From assembly GCA_017792465.1 (NCBI GenBank), contig CP051234.1, positions 3,566,501 through 3,630,500 of the forward strand: a stretch of 64,000 nucleotides of DNA, in the 5' to 3' direction. How positions within the stretch are numbered: the stretch's first letter is position 1; every line of letters begins with the position of its first letter. Positions 1-8,315 of the stretch are shown piece after piece. The notes beneath the pieces are model-generated. The model did no database searches and was not told where the DNA came from. It saw nothing but the letters and a program-made list of their open reading frames with translations. Source of the DNA: Filomicrobium sp. (GTDB lineage: Bacteria > Pseudomonadota > Alphaproteobacteria > Rhizobiales > Hyphomicrobiaceae). The translations under genes were made by a program, and so were the position numbers.

Positions 1-2
1 TC

Positions 3-1187
3 GACCGCCAGCGAGCTCTGGTAAGCCGGCTCGATTCCGGTAATGCTGTCCGGTCCTTTATGAGCAGCGTGATTGCGGTTGACTACCGGCATCTTAACCG
101 CATTGTGAGCGAGGTGACGGCGGACGAGCGCAACGAAGTGCGTGAGCGGTTGGAAGAGATGTCCGTCTTTCGCGTTCGGCTGATGGCTGCGTCTGCGGTG
201 ATGCTGACGGCAATGTCTTTTGTCGCTCTCATCGCGGCCTATTCCGCCTATCGCATGCTTATGCGACCGCTTGCCAATCTCGGTCGCGGATCGGAAGCCT
301 TGGGCAAGGGGGACCTTTCCCATCGTATTAGCGAATACGGCCCACCTGAACTGGCGCGTCTGGCGCGCCGCTTCAATGACATGGCTGAGCGGCTTGCGCG
401 GCAGCAACATCAACTTCAGCAAACCAACGACGCTTTAGAACTAACGGTTGAAGAGCGAACCAAGGAGCTAGAAGACAAGGCCTCACGTCTTGCGGAGATC
501 GACAGGTCGCGTCGATTGTTTTTCGCGAAGATTGGGCACGAGTTGCGGACGCCGCTGACGGTCTTGATTGGTGAGGCAGATTTAGCATTGAAGCGGAAAG
601 AGGCGGCCGTCGAGGAGTACCGCCAAGCGCTTTCGTACATCGCCGCAAGCGGAGATTACCTCAAGCGTCGCATCGTCGATCTCATGGCGCTTGCGCGCTC
701 GGACGACGGCCAGATGCAACTGACCCGCGAGCCCGTCAATCTGGCCGCCTTAGTCAAAGAGTTGCACGCGATTGCCGAGTCATACGCCCGGTTCAGCGAA
801 GTCGATCTCGATGTCAATTTGGCGGCCAACGATGCAATTTGCACAGGAGATCGCGAGTGGTTGCGGCAAGGCTTGCTTGCTGTCGTCGACAACGCCATCA
901 AGTTTTCTGCGGCCGGAGGGACCGTTCGAATACAGTTCGCCTCCTCAAGTCACGGAGGAACGGCATCGATCTGGGTTGACGATCAAGGGCCAGGGGTGCC
1001 TGAGGAAGATTTGGCAAGGCTGTTTGATCCTTACTTTCAATCTGAAGCGGGGCGCACCCGATCGGGTACTGGACTTGGTCTGGCGGTGGCCAAATGGGTT
1101 GCAGAACAGCACGGAGGCGATGTCCTTGCCGAGAACCTTGATCCGAACGGTTTGAGGGTGCGTATGGAGCTGCCGCTAGCGCCATGA
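3..1187 (+). CDS. Sensor histidine kinase, 5'-truncated by the window edge
   Basis: Inner-membrane sensor kinase that would phosphorylate the regulator encoded next to it. The frame is open to the left edge, so the true start and part of the periplasmic sensor lie outside; the first ATG inside is at 60. Counting from that ATG there is a membrane segment at about residues 40-62, a HAMP domain, a coiled coil, an H box (FFAKIGHELRTPL) with the phospho-acceptor His, an N box (DNAIKFS) and G boxes (DDQGPGVP, GTGLGLAV). The stop overlaps the next start as ATGA, so the two genes are translationally coupled. The signal sensed cannot be told; the alcohol-oxidation genes downstream make a link to alcohol or quinoprotein control plausible. 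Confidence 0.93.
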   Translation, partial: DRQRALVSRLDSGNAVRSFMSSVIAVDYRHLNRIVSEVTADERNEVRERLEEMSVFRVRLMAASAVMLTAMSFVALIAAYSAYRMLMRPLANLGRGSEALGKGDLSHRISEYGPPELARLARRFNDMAERLARQQHQLQQTNDALELTVEERTKELEDKASRLAEIDRSRRLFFAKIGHELRTPLTVLIGEADLALKRKEAAVEEYRQALSYIAASGDYLKRRIVDLMALARSDDGQMQLTREPVNLAALVKELHAIAESYARFSEVDLDVNLAANDAICTGDREWLRQGLLAVVDNAIKFSAAGGTVRIQFASSSHGGTASIWVDDQGPGVPEEDLARLFDPYFQSEAGRTRSGTGLGLAVAKWVAEQHGGDVLAENLDPNGLRVRMELPLAP

Positions 1188-1852
1188 AGATCCTGATCGT
1201 AGAAGACGATACCGGCATTGGGCGTTTCTTGAGGAACGGCCTGCTCGCAAATGGGCTAGAGGTTGATTGGTTGCCGTCTGGTGCTTTGGTGAAACAGCGG
1301 CTTGCTTCTGGCGAATATGCTGCGGTTGTCCTCGATTTGATGCTGCCGGACGCCGATGGTTTTGCTTTGAGCCAGGAGATCCGCGCTGCGGGAATCACGA
1401 CGCCGATCTGCATCCTGACTGCGCGCGACAGTTTGGAAGACAAGCTTGAAGGCTTTCGCGCAGGTGCAGATGATTATCTCACTAAACCGTTTTCAATCGA
1501 CGAACTGATCGCCAGACTCCGGGCAATGATGCGCCGTGATGCTGGTACGCTTAGCCCTCCCTTGATTCAGCTTGGTAACGTTACAATCGATCTGCTGGCT
1601 CACGAGGTGCGCGTGGGTGCAGATGCGGTCGATTTTACGCCGCGTGAGTTCAGCGTGTTGCTGTTTCTTGCCCGACATTCTGGCCAGGTTGTCTCTCGCG
1701 AACGCATTCTGCAGGCGGCTTGGGGCATGGACGCGGATGTGACTCTCAATACGGTGGACGTTTACATCGGGTATCTGCGGCGCAAACTCAAAGTAAAAGG
1801 CATCGAGGGAACAATCGCGACGGTACGCGGGATCGGCTTCAAATTCTCCTGA
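1184..1852 (+). CDS. OmpR/PhoB-family response regulator
   Basis: DNA-binding partner of the upstream kinase, 222 residues. The receiver domain has the acidic pocket (EDD near residue 8), the phospho-acceptor Asp in VVLDLMLPDADG near residue 51 and the conserved Lys in DDYLTKPF. The C-terminal half is a winged helix with the family hallmarks FTPREFSVLLFLARH, TLNTVDVYIGYLRRKL and TVRGIGFKF. It begins inside the ATGA overlap with the kinase. Three direct repeats at an exact 11-bp period lie about 90 bp beyond its stop, the usual geometry of an OmpR-family site, so it probably controls pqqA and the dehydrogenase operon. Confidence 0.95.
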   Translation: MKILIVEDDTGIGRFLRNGLLANGLEVDWLPSGALVKQRLASGEYAAVVLDLMLPDADGFALSQEIRAAGITTPICILTARDSLEDKLEGFRAGADDYLTKPFSIDELIARLRAMMRRDAGTLSPPLIQLGNVTIDLLAHEVRVGADAVDFTPREFSVLLFLARHSGQVVSRERILQAAWGMDADVTLNTVDVYIGYLRRKLKVKGIEGTIATVRGIGFKFS

Positions 1853-1940
1853 TTGTTAGACCATTTCATCGCAGTGCCCCTAGTCGCTTGTTCCGTCAAC
1901 TTTTTCTCAAGCACGAAAGTACAGGTCTTTATAAGTCTTT

Positions 1941-1968
1941 TCTCAGACTTCTCTCAGGACGTTCTCAT
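1941..1968 (+). promoter_or_regulatory. Three 11-bp-phased direct repeats, likely response-regulator site
   Basis: The hexamers TCTCAG, TCTCAG and TCTCAT start at 1941, 1952 and 1963, an exact 11-bp period that puts them on one face of the helix. OmpR/PhoB-family regulators usually bind such tandem repeats. A possible fourth copy (TCTCAA at 1905) is out of phase. The site follows the regulator gene and precedes pqqA. The assignment to that regulator is inference. Confidence 0.55.
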
Positions 1969-2060
1969 AGTTGCAACATTATGACTCTGCCTCAGGGCGA
2001 TACAGCCCTGTGAAGCCAAAGCCTCTTTCATGAAATGGGGCGGCCAAGCCAGGAGCAGTC

Positions 2061-2150
2061 ATGAGAGTCTGGACAATGCCTATCATCCGGGAAACCGAGA
2101 TCGGTCTCGAGGTCACGAGTTATCTACCCGCCGAGATCGAGATCGCCTGA
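2061..2150 (+). CDS. pqqA: PqqA, coenzyme PQQ precursor peptide
   Basis: A 29-residue peptide whose second half reads GLEVTSYLPAEIEIA. It has the conserved Glu and Tyr of PqqA spaced E-x3-Y (Glu17, Tyr21), the two residues that are cross-linked and become pyrroloquinoline quinone. The N-terminal MRVWTMPII resembles the usual MxWxxP start of PqqA. A Shine-Dalgarno AGGAG lies at 2051-2055, five bases before the ATG. No pqqB-E genes follow. Instead the PQQ-dependent dehydrogenase begins 60 bp downstream, so precursor and apoenzyme would be expressed together while processing enzymes are encoded elsewhere. The family call rests on the E-x3-Y motif and on context. Confidence 0.85.
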   Translation: MRVWTMPIIRETEIGLEVTSYLPAEIEIA

Positions 2151-2209
2151 TCGGCAAGAAGACCGTGATTTTCAAATAAATCGAAAACTGAGTGTTGGGA
2201 GAACAACGC

Positions 2210-4117
2210 ATGCAAGGAAACAACTCATTGCGGTTGTGGGCCGGTGTTTCGGCTGTCGCGATCGTCGCTGTTGCAGCCGCGATAATGGCGCCTGCGGCCA
2301 TCGCCGAGGAAGTCAAGACATCAAAGTCTGTCGAGTGGGAAGACATTCTCAATGACGAAAAGACGACCGGGGACGTCGTGCATTGGGGCATGGGCATTCG
2401 CAATCATCGCTACAGCGAGCTCACCCAGGTCAACGATTCCAATGTCAAGAACATGAAAGCGGTTTGGTCGTTTTCGTTCGGTGATGAAAAGCAGCGTGGC
2501 CAGGAAACGCAAGCGCTGGTGCATGACGGCGTCATCTATGTGACGGCCTCTTACTCGCGGGCATTCGCGCTCGATGCGAAGACCGGCAAAAAACTCTGGA
2601 GCTATCAGGCACGTCTGCCCGACGACATCCGGCCGTGCTGCGATGTCGTGAACCGTGGCGGCGCACTCTACAAAAACCTGTTCTTTATGGGCACGCTCGA
2701 TGCGGGAATGGTCGCTCTCGATAAGAACACGGGGAAGGTCGTCTGGAAAGAGAAGTTCGGCGATCACACGGCCGGCTATACAATGACCGGCGCTCCTTCG
2801 ATCGTGAAGGACCAGAAAACCGGCAAGGTGCTTCTTATTCACGGCTCTTCCGGCGACGAATTCGGTGTCGTCGGACAGCTTTTCGCACGCGACCCGATGA
2901 CCGGCGAAGAGATCTGGATGCGGCCGTTCGTCGAGGGACACATGGGCCGACTCAATGGCGAGGCGTCTTCGCACACCGGAGATCCGAAAGCTCCTTCCTG
3001 GCCGAACAAAAAGGATGGAAGCAAGCGTGAAGCTTGGAACCACGGCGGCGGTGCCCCTTGGCAGACAGCCACGTTCGACGTCAAGACCAACACGATCGTC
3101 GTCGGAACCGGCAACCCTGCTCCGTGGAATACCTGGTACCGCTCCGGGCTTGACGGAAACTGGAAAGACTACGACAGCCTCTACACGTCAGGCCAGGCTT
3201 ACCTCGAGCCCTCTACAGGCGAAATGGTCGGCTTCTTCCAGCATACACCGAACGACGCGTGGGATTTTTCGGGCAACAACCCGATCACGCTCTTCGACAT
3301 GAAGCAGCCTGACGGCTCCGTCGTTCGCGCTGGCGCCCATGCCGACCGCAACGGCTATTTCTTCGTCACCAAGCTCGACGAACTGACCAAGCGCGACGGC
3401 AAGATCTCGAAGCAGGCCGGAGGCGCCTTCGGTATCTATCCGTTCGTACCAGATATCTCCTGGGCAACGGGTTGGGATCTCAAGACCGGCCGGCCGATGG
3501 AAGTTGCAGGGCAGCGCCCGCCGCCGCCGGCTGAAGGTGAGAAGAAGGGCGAGTCCATCAAGGTCACCCCTAACTTCCTCGGCGGCACCAACTGGATGCC
3601 GATGGCCTACAGCCAGGAGACCGGTCTGTTCTACATTCCGGCGAACCACTGGACCGAGGACTACTGGACCGAAAACGTCACCTACAAGAAGGGTGCTGCC
3701 TATCTCGGTCAGGGCTTCCGCATCAAGCGTCAGTTCGACACCCATGTCGGTGCTCTGACGGCAATCGATCCGGCCACAGGTAAGATCGTCTGGACGCACA
3801 AGGAGGCGATGCCGCTTTGGGCTGGAGCTCTTGTCACAAAGGGCAACCTTGTGTTCACCGGAACCTCGGACGGATACGTCAAGGCGTTCAACGCCAAGAC
3901 GGGCGAAGAACTCTGGAAGTTCCAGACCGGTTCGGGCGTCGTTTCCCAGCCTGTAACTTGGGAAATGGACGGCAAGCAGTACATCGGCATCTCGTCAGGC
4001 TACGGCGGAGCGGTTCCGTTGTGGGGCGGCGACATGGCAGACATGACCAAGCAGGTCAGCCAGGGCGGCTCGTTCTGGGTCTTTGGTCTCCCAAAAGAAC
4101 TCGCTTCAGCAAACTAA
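2210..4117 (+). CDS. PQQ-dependent alcohol dehydrogenase, ExaA/PedE-like, periplasmic
   Basis: Periplasmic quinoprotein that oxidises primary alcohols to aldehydes and passes electrons to a cytochrome c. The start is taken at the ATG at 2210, with GGGAG at 2197-2201, giving 635 residues. A signal peptide ends at AIA before EEVKTS. The fold is an eight-bladed propeller with repeated W motifs such as ALDAKTGKKLW and AFNAKTGEELW. The vicinal disulfide Cys143-Cys144, which stacks on PQQ, is present. The catalytic Asp lies in AWDFSGNN as Asp352. The residue two places on is Ser354, not the Asp of lanthanide-dependent XoxF/PedH enzymes, so a calcium enzyme is predicted. The PedF-type cytochrome in the same operon favours ethanol or other short alcohols over methanol. 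Confidence 0.92.
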   Translation: MQGNNSLRLWAGVSAVAIVAVAAAIMAPAAIAEEVKTSKSVEWEDILNDEKTTGDVVHWGMGIRNHRYSELTQVNDSNVKNMKAVWSFSFGDEKQRGQETQALVHDGVIYVTASYSRAFALDAKTGKKLWSYQARLPDDIRPCCDVVNRGGALYKNLFFMGTLDAGMVALDKNTGKVVWKEKFGDHTAGYTMTGAPSIVKDQKTGKVLLIHGSSGDEFGVVGQLFARDPMTGEEIWMRPFVEGHMGRLNGEASSHTGDPKAPSWPNKKDGSKREAWNHGGGAPWQTATFDVKTNTIVVGTGNPAPWNTWYRSGLDGNWKDYDSLYTSGQAYLEPSTGEMVGFFQHTPNDAWDFSGNNPITLFDMKQPDGSVVRAGAHADRNGYFFVTKLDELTKRDGKISKQAGGAFGIYPFVPDISWATGWDLKTGRPMEVAGQRPPPPAEGEKKGESIKVTPNFLGGTNWMPMAYSQETGLFYIPANHWTEDYWTENVTYKKGAAYLGQGFRIKRQFDTHVGALTAIDPATGKIVWTHKEAMPLWAGALVTKGNLVFTGTSDGYVKAFNAKTGEELWKFQTGSGVVSQPVTWEMDGKQYIGISSGYGGAVPLWGGDMADMTKQVSQGGSFWVFGLPKELASAN

Positions 4118-4163
4118 CGTCCATGAATTGCGGTCCTAGCTCCTCATGCTAGGGGCGTTCCCA

Positions 4164-4200
4164 GACGGTCGCCGTTTCGCAACCTATTGCGGCGGCCGTC
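4164..4200 (+). terminator. Hairpin after the dehydrogenase gene
   Basis: GACGGTCGCCG at 4164-4174 pairs with CGGCGGCCGTC at 4190-4200, 11 bp with one mismatch. It lies 46 bp past the dehydrogenase stop. There is no clear T tract, so it may be an RNA-stabilising or attenuating hairpin that sets the dehydrogenase level above that of the genes downstream. Confidence 0.45.
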
Positions 4201-4252
4201 AAACTTGAAGGGCCAGAGTCCTCCATCGGACAACTCATCCGGAGCTAAAGAT

Positions 4253-4963
4253 ATGCCGAAACTTTCAGCCGGTTTTTCGAATTCCCGATGCGGTTTGCGC
4301 GCTGGCGTTCGCTGGCCCCTTTTTGCGGTAGTTCTCGCGGCACTCTCGCCCGCAACTGCTCTCGCCTACGAAGAAATCAAGAATGTCGAGCCGAGGCCCG
4401 ATCCATGGATCGTGAACGGTTGCGAAATCAAACCTGAGACGGTTTGCCGTCACGCCGATTTGCGTCACGCGGATCTCGAAAAGGCCGATCTTAGTCGAGC
4501 CGACCTGCGGGGGGCCAACCTCGCGCGTGCCAAGTTGCGGCATGCGAATTTGAAGGGCGCAAACCTTTCGGGGGCGAACCTGGACGGCGCGGATCTTGTG
4601 ATCGGCTTTCTGCATGGCGCGAAGTTCATCGAAGCATCGCTGCGCGGCGCCAATCTCTCTTTCAGTCGGGCTATCGGTGCGGATTTTACGGGCGCCGACT
4701 TGACTGCAGCCAATCTTGAGATGGTGCGCGCCAACAAGGCTAACTTCGAGTGTGCGCTGCTCAACAACGCCGACCTCCAGGAAACCAAACTCTACAATTC
4801 AAACCTCGCTTATGCCGTCCTTGATGGCGCCAAGCTTCGCTTCACGATTTTTCAGGATGCCGTCATGGACGGCTGCCACGGCTGCCCGATGGATTGGCAA
4901 AAGGGGGAGTCAGCCTGGGAAATCGAAGCCAAGGACAGGGGAAGCACCGACCTGAAGAAATGA
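4253..4963 (+). CDS. Exported pentapeptide-repeat protein
   Basis: A 236-residue protein with a signal peptide (cleavage likely after ATALA) followed by a long run of A(D/N)Lxx pentapeptides, for example ADLRHADLEKADLSRADL, which form a right-handed quadrilateral beta-helix. The ATG at 4253 has GGAG at 4241-4244; an earlier in-frame start at 4187 would spoil the signal peptide. Two Cys flank the first repeats, and a CxxC-like pair (CHGC) sits near the end. Pentapeptide proteins are found beside ExaA/PedE-type dehydrogenases in pseudomonads, from memory, but their job is unknown. The stop overlaps the next start as ATGA. Confidence 0.85.
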   Translation: MPKLSAGFSNSRCGLRAGVRWPLFAVVLAALSPATALAYEEIKNVEPRPDPWIVNGCEIKPETVCRHADLRHADLEKADLSRADLRGANLARAKLRHANLKGANLSGANLDGADLVIGFLHGAKFIEASLRGANLSFSRAIGADFTGADLTAANLEMVRANKANFECALLNNADLQETKLYNSNLAYAVLDGAKLRFTIFQDAVMDGCHGCPMDWQKGESAWEIEAKDRGSTDLKK

Positions 4964-5445
4964 AGCACATGTGGCTCCGATGTCTGCCTCTCCTGACCGG
5001 CTTGTTCGCCTTCGCTGCCGTTGCTGTTGAAGCGATGGATGGTTCCGCCAGCCGTTCCGAACGCGACATCGTCGATGCTCTCCAGAAGTGTCGGGCAATT
5101 TCGGATCGGGACAATCGGTTGTCCTGTTTCGACGAGGTGGCTTCGAAGAACGCCCCACCGGTCTACTCAGGGAAGCTCGGGTTCAAGACCGCGCCTTTTG
5201 AACTGCTACGACCCCACGTTCTTCGTTATCGGAGCGAAGGTGTGATCTTTGTCCTCTATCTCCTCGATGAAAAGGGAAGCGTCGTTCAGAACCTTCATAT
5301 CGGAGGAGGAGGTGAAGATAACTATCTGATCGAAAAACCTGGCACTTATTCGCTTCAGATCGATGGCAGCGCGGCCTGGAAGATTTGGATTGAACCTGGG
5401 CCGGTTGAACCGGCTTCCAAAGCAAACATCAAGGAGAAAAGATGA
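4960..5445 (+). CDS. Small secreted protein of unknown function in the quinoprotein operon
   Basis: 161 residues from the ATG at 4960, which lies in an ATGA overlap with the pentapeptide gene. A hydrophobic N-terminal segment looks like a signal peptide. A Cys pair (KCRAISDRDNRLSCFD) follows, then a beta-rich domain (HVLRYRSEGVIFVLYLLDE and GTYSLQIDGSAAWKIWIEP). I do not recognise the family. Tight coupling on both sides (ATGA again at 5442) says it works with the dehydrogenase and cytochrome in the periplasm. Confidence 0.8.
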   Translation: MKHMWLRCLPLLTGLFAFAAVAVEAMDGSASRSERDIVDALQKCRAISDRDNRLSCFDEVASKNAPPVYSGKLGFKTAPFELLRPHVLRYRSEGVIFVLYLLDEKGSVVQNLHIGGGGEDNYLIEKPGTYSLQIDGSAAWKIWIEPGPVEPASKANIKEKR

Positions 5446-5861
5446 AGAGGTTTCTTGCAGGATTCTCCGCCACGGGGGGCTATCTACTCGCAATCGCTAT
5501 CGCGTGTGCACACGGCGATGGGGCTCCGCAACCGGTGGACACCACCGGCCTTCCGGAACTGGGCGAGGAATGGCGCACGCAAAACCCCTACCGAGGCAAT
5601 GACTTGGCCATCAAGATTGGTGCTTCAGGATACAATTCCAACTGTGCCCGTTGTCATGGCCTTGAGGTCAAGTCGGGTGGGCTAGCTCCAGATCTGCGGT
5701 ATCTGGAAGAAGATGCCGACGGCGACGCCTGGTTTCTCAATCGGATTCGCCGTGGCGCCCACGTGAATGGCGTAACTAAAATGCCGAAATTCGAAGGCCT
5801 GCTGAGCCAGGAAGCAATGTGGGCCATTCGTGCATATATCGACTCTCGACCAGAAGACTAA
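5442..5861 (+). CDS. Cytochrome c-550, PedF/ExaB-like
   Basis: A 139-residue class I cytochrome c with a signal peptide. The haem site NCARCHG gives Cys68, Cys71 and His72; the likely axial ligand is Met114 in TKMPKF. The pattern of haem motif, SGGLAPDLRYL and KMPKFEGLLSQEAMWAIRAYI matches the cytochrome c-550 that accepts electrons from quinoprotein ethanol dehydrogenases. It is translationally coupled to the preceding gene and is the probable electron acceptor of the PQQ enzyme at 2210. The exact subfamily is inferred from pattern and neighbourhood. Confidence 0.88.
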   Translation: MKRFLAGFSATGGYLLAIAIACAHGDGAPQPVDTTGLPELGEEWRTQNPYRGNDLAIKIGASGYNSNCARCHGLEVKSGGLAPDLRYLEEDADGDAWFLNRIRRGAHVNGVTKMPKFEGLLSQEAMWAIRAYIDSRPED

Positions 5862-5876
5862 CGCAAGAGACTTGTC

Positions 5877-6113
5877 ATGCGGTCCTTGTTTAGAATGACG
5901 ATTTCGCTCCTCTTGTTCTTAGCCGCGGCGATTGTCGCGCTCGGTTTACTGGTTCCTTCTGGTGGCGCTGTCCATGTCGTCGTTGCCTTCGGAATTATTG
6001 GCGCGATCCTGCTCCATATCGTGGGGGCGTTCTGGCATCAATTTACCAAGAAGGGACAGACGTTCGTTCGGATGCTTGGACGGACCGGCCAAGTTCGCGG
6101 CGAGGCAATTTGA
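5877..6113 (+). CDS. Small two-helix membrane protein
   Basis: 78 residues with two membrane segments (about 6-26 and 31-53) and a basic C-terminus. His residues in the second helix (ILLHIVGAFWHQF) have a spacing that could suit haem or metal, but this is speculative. It is 15 bp past the cytochrome and its stop overlaps the next start, so it belongs to the same operon. Family not recognised. Confidence 0.7.
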   Translation: MRSLFRMTISLLLFLAAAIVALGLLVPSGGAVHVVVAFGIIGAILLHIVGAFWHQFTKKGQTFVRMLGRTGQVRGEAI

Positions 6114-6439
6114 TGCGCGCCGTTCTTTTATTTTGCGGAGCCGCTGTTTTTTGTGCAGTCGGAATGAGTGCGAGAGCCGAACTGAAGGATTATCAGGTCG
6201 GCCGCCTGATTGTGTTCAAGTCCGATTGCCAGATCATCGGCTTGACGCGAACCGAGGAGAAAGACGGCTCTTGGACGTACCTGGGCACGTGCAGCAACGA
6301 GACTTTTTATCCGGACGGAATTCGCGTCACTTGTCCGGATCCGGGCAGCAACGATGAGCGGTCGTGTGTCATCCACACCAAGGCCAAAAAGTTCGAAAGC
6401 CTGGAGCTGTTAAGGCCGAGATCTGACACGGCCGAATAA
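6113..6439 (+). CDS. Small secreted Cys-containing protein, last gene of the quinoprotein operon
   Basis: 108 residues from the ATG at 6113, which shares one base with the preceding TGA. The signal peptide ends about at SARA, before ELKDYQ. The mature part has four Cys (SDCQI, GTCSNE, VTCPDP, RSCVIH), suggesting two disulfides in the periplasm. No family recognised; operon position links it to alcohol oxidation. Confidence 0.75.
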   Translation: MRAVLLFCGAAVFCAVGMSARAELKDYQVGRLIVFKSDCQIIGLTRTEEKDGSWTYLGTCSNETFYPDGIRVTCPDPGSNDERSCVIHTKAKKFESLELLRPRSDTAE

Positions 6440-6702
6440 CCGCGACCTCAACCGGACGTCATCCAATTGAGGCCCGGTCACGTCGCAATAGCAGATGTGT
6501 TTCTGTAGGGTGGTTCGCAAAGGTTGATGTCGGAGTGGGTCAGTTGCGAAGCCGGCACTGCTCACCGGCACGTCGGCTCAGCTCCTCGCTACTGACATCG
6601 ACGGCACTGACTTCTGATTTCGCTCTTTACAAGAATTCGGCCCACGCAGGGCTGAGGTCAGCGTTGGGTCAATTGCCGACTGAATCCTTAAGAGGCTAAC
6701 GA

Positions 6703-7323
6703 CTAATGGCCGCCGAAAAGCTCGGGTGGCCAAGTGAGTTTTTCTGCTCGCTGGAATGCTGGCCGAGCAGCTATTCGATCATTGTAGTCTCGTAGCGCCC
6801 TGTTGTCAGGGAGTAAGTCGTTGAACAGCGCCATTGTTACCACGGACCCGACGGCGACATCGGCTGCTGTAAAATTATCGCCTAACAACCAGCGGCGGCG
6901 TCCCAGGGCCTGTTCAAGAATGCCAACGACATCGTGCACACTACCCCATGTCGTCTCCGTGAGAGGCTTTTGAAGGTTGGAGGCATAAACGGCGATCGCA
7001 GGGTCGATGACAGATGTCGAATAGGTTAGCCACTTCAAATATGGCCCACGATCCGGCGACTCGATCTCCGGTGCGATAGACCCATATCCAAAACGATCTG
7101 CTAGATATGCGCAGATGGCAGGCCGCTCCGAGACGATTACGCCATCGACTGAGACTGCTGGCACCTGACCGGATGGATTGATAGCGAGATAGGCTGGCTC
7201 TTTATGCTTCAACTCACGTATGTCGACGTCCACGACATCGTATTGGAGTCCGAGTTCCTCCAAAATCCAATATCCGGCAAGTGAGCGCGAGGCTTTAGAC
7301 GCGTAGAGTATAATGTGGGCCAC
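6703..7323 (-). CDS. Glutathione S-transferase family protein
   Basis: 206 residues with a thioredoxin-like N-terminal domain and an all-helical C-terminal domain. The glutathione-binding cis-Pro region reads NPSGQVPAV and is followed by the SERPAICAYLADRF helix. The N-terminal YASKASRS loop supplies a Ser-type catalytic position. The C-terminal GDNFTAADVAVGSVV is the N-capping motif of the family. It is a cytosolic conjugation or dehalogenation-type enzyme; the substrate cannot be inferred. It stands alone, convergent with the quinoprotein operon. Confidence 0.9.
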   Translation of the reverse strand: MAHIILYASKASRSLAGYWILEELGLQYDVVDVDIRELKHKEPAYLAINPSGQVPAVSVDGVIVSERPAICAYLADRFGYGSIAPEIESPDRGPYLKWLTYSTSVIDPAIAVYASNLQKPLTETTWGSVHDVVGILEQALGRRRWLLGDNFTAADVAVGSVVTMALFNDLLPDNRALRDYNDRIAARPAFQRAEKLTWPPELFGGH

Positions 7324-7614
7324 TTCCTTCTCCCGTCACCAGATTAGATATTTGGCTATCGTTCCAGCGTTATTCAAAGAGCGCAGTCAATCTAGTGAGC
7401 ATGCTTCTAAACATCGATTTCGCTAGTGGTCGGGTGGCGTCCATGACTGAACGTGCAGAGAAGGTAACTGAAGCCGTGATTTCCTCCCATGGACAGATTG
7501 GGATCGTGCCGACAGGATAATTGGGAAAGTTCCTTTCGACGAAACCCAAGCTTCCTACTGTGCCCACGACAATTGTACACTCGAGAACGCCACTTAGCGG
7601 CCCGTCAACCGGCA

Positions 7615-8175
7615 ATGAATGCGATTAAGTCCATGCTGGAACATCTCTTCAACAACAAATGGCTAGCCGGAGCGATCTGTGGATTCGCGGTACTTCTGGG
7701 ACTGGCTGGCTGTTGGGTCACACGCAGTGCAGCAGATCCGCGCCAGGACCTGCTCCAAGGAAACTACGCTGCTGCTATTGCAAAGTATGAGCGCGCAGCA
7801 AAGGAGGGAGATCCAGGTGCACAAAACACCCTCGGCAACATCTACTATCTTGGTCTCGGTGTAACGCGCGATTACGAGGAAGCCGCACGGTGGTATCTTC
7901 GCGCAGCCAAAAGCGGCAATGGCCCCTCGCTTGTCAACCTGGGGATTCTCCATCGTCACGGACTTGGCGTCGAAAAAGATATTCTGAAGGCTTTTGCTTG
8001 TTTTCTGCTTGCAGAGAGGGCCGGAATAAAGAAAGCAAAAACTCACATGAAATTCCTCACGGGCATGAATTACATTACAGGCCACATGGTGGAAGCGGCG
8101 AGGGAAAACTACAGAGAACTGCCCAACTTGATCAAGAACATCAAGATCGGCGCAGCATCAAAGCAGCATCAATAA
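7615..8175 (+). CDS. Sel1-repeat protein, probable lipoprotein
   Basis: 186 residues from the ATG at 7615. The N-terminal hydrophobic segment ends in GLAGC, a lipobox with Cys33, so it is either a lipoprotein or a single-pass protein facing the periplasm. It carries two clear Sel1 repeats (GDPGAQNTLGNIYYLGLGV and GNGPSLVNLGILHRHGLGV), which form an alpha-solenoid for protein contact. It precedes an ExbB-like channel gene by 140 bp in the same direction and is the likely first gene of that operon. No strong Shine-Dalgarno is visible, so the start is only probable. Confidence 0.8.
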   Translation: MNAIKSMLEHLFNNKWLAGAICGFAVLLGLAGCWVTRSAADPRQDLLQGNYAAAIAKYERAAKEGDPGAQNTLGNIYYLGLGVTRDYEEAARWYLRAAKSGNGPSLVNLGILHRHGLGVEKDILKAFACFLLAERAGIKKAKTHMKFLTGMNYITGHMVEAARENYRELPNLIKNIKIGAASKQHQ

Positions 8176-8315
8176 TCGACACTGTCAGACCCATCGTCCC
8201 GACAACTGGTCTCCACCGTTGGTGTGGAAGGAGCAATTGGTGGGTTAAGAAAATCGCGGACTAACTTAAAATAAGTATTGCCCCAAAAAAACGGGCCGGC
8301 ACTGGAAACGCCTTA

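Noticed and set aside
2210-4117. Lanthanide-dependent XoxF methanol dehydrogenase
   Set aside because: The residue two places after the catalytic Asp is Ser, not the Asp required for lanthanides, and the operon carries a PedF-type rather than a XoxG/XoxJ pair.
7370-7615. 81-codon minus-strand frame between the GST and Sel1 genes
   Set aside because: A faint likeness to the C-terminus of a LysR effector domain, but no ribosome site, no helix-turn-helix and no clear motif. It may be a fragment; not supported enough to list.
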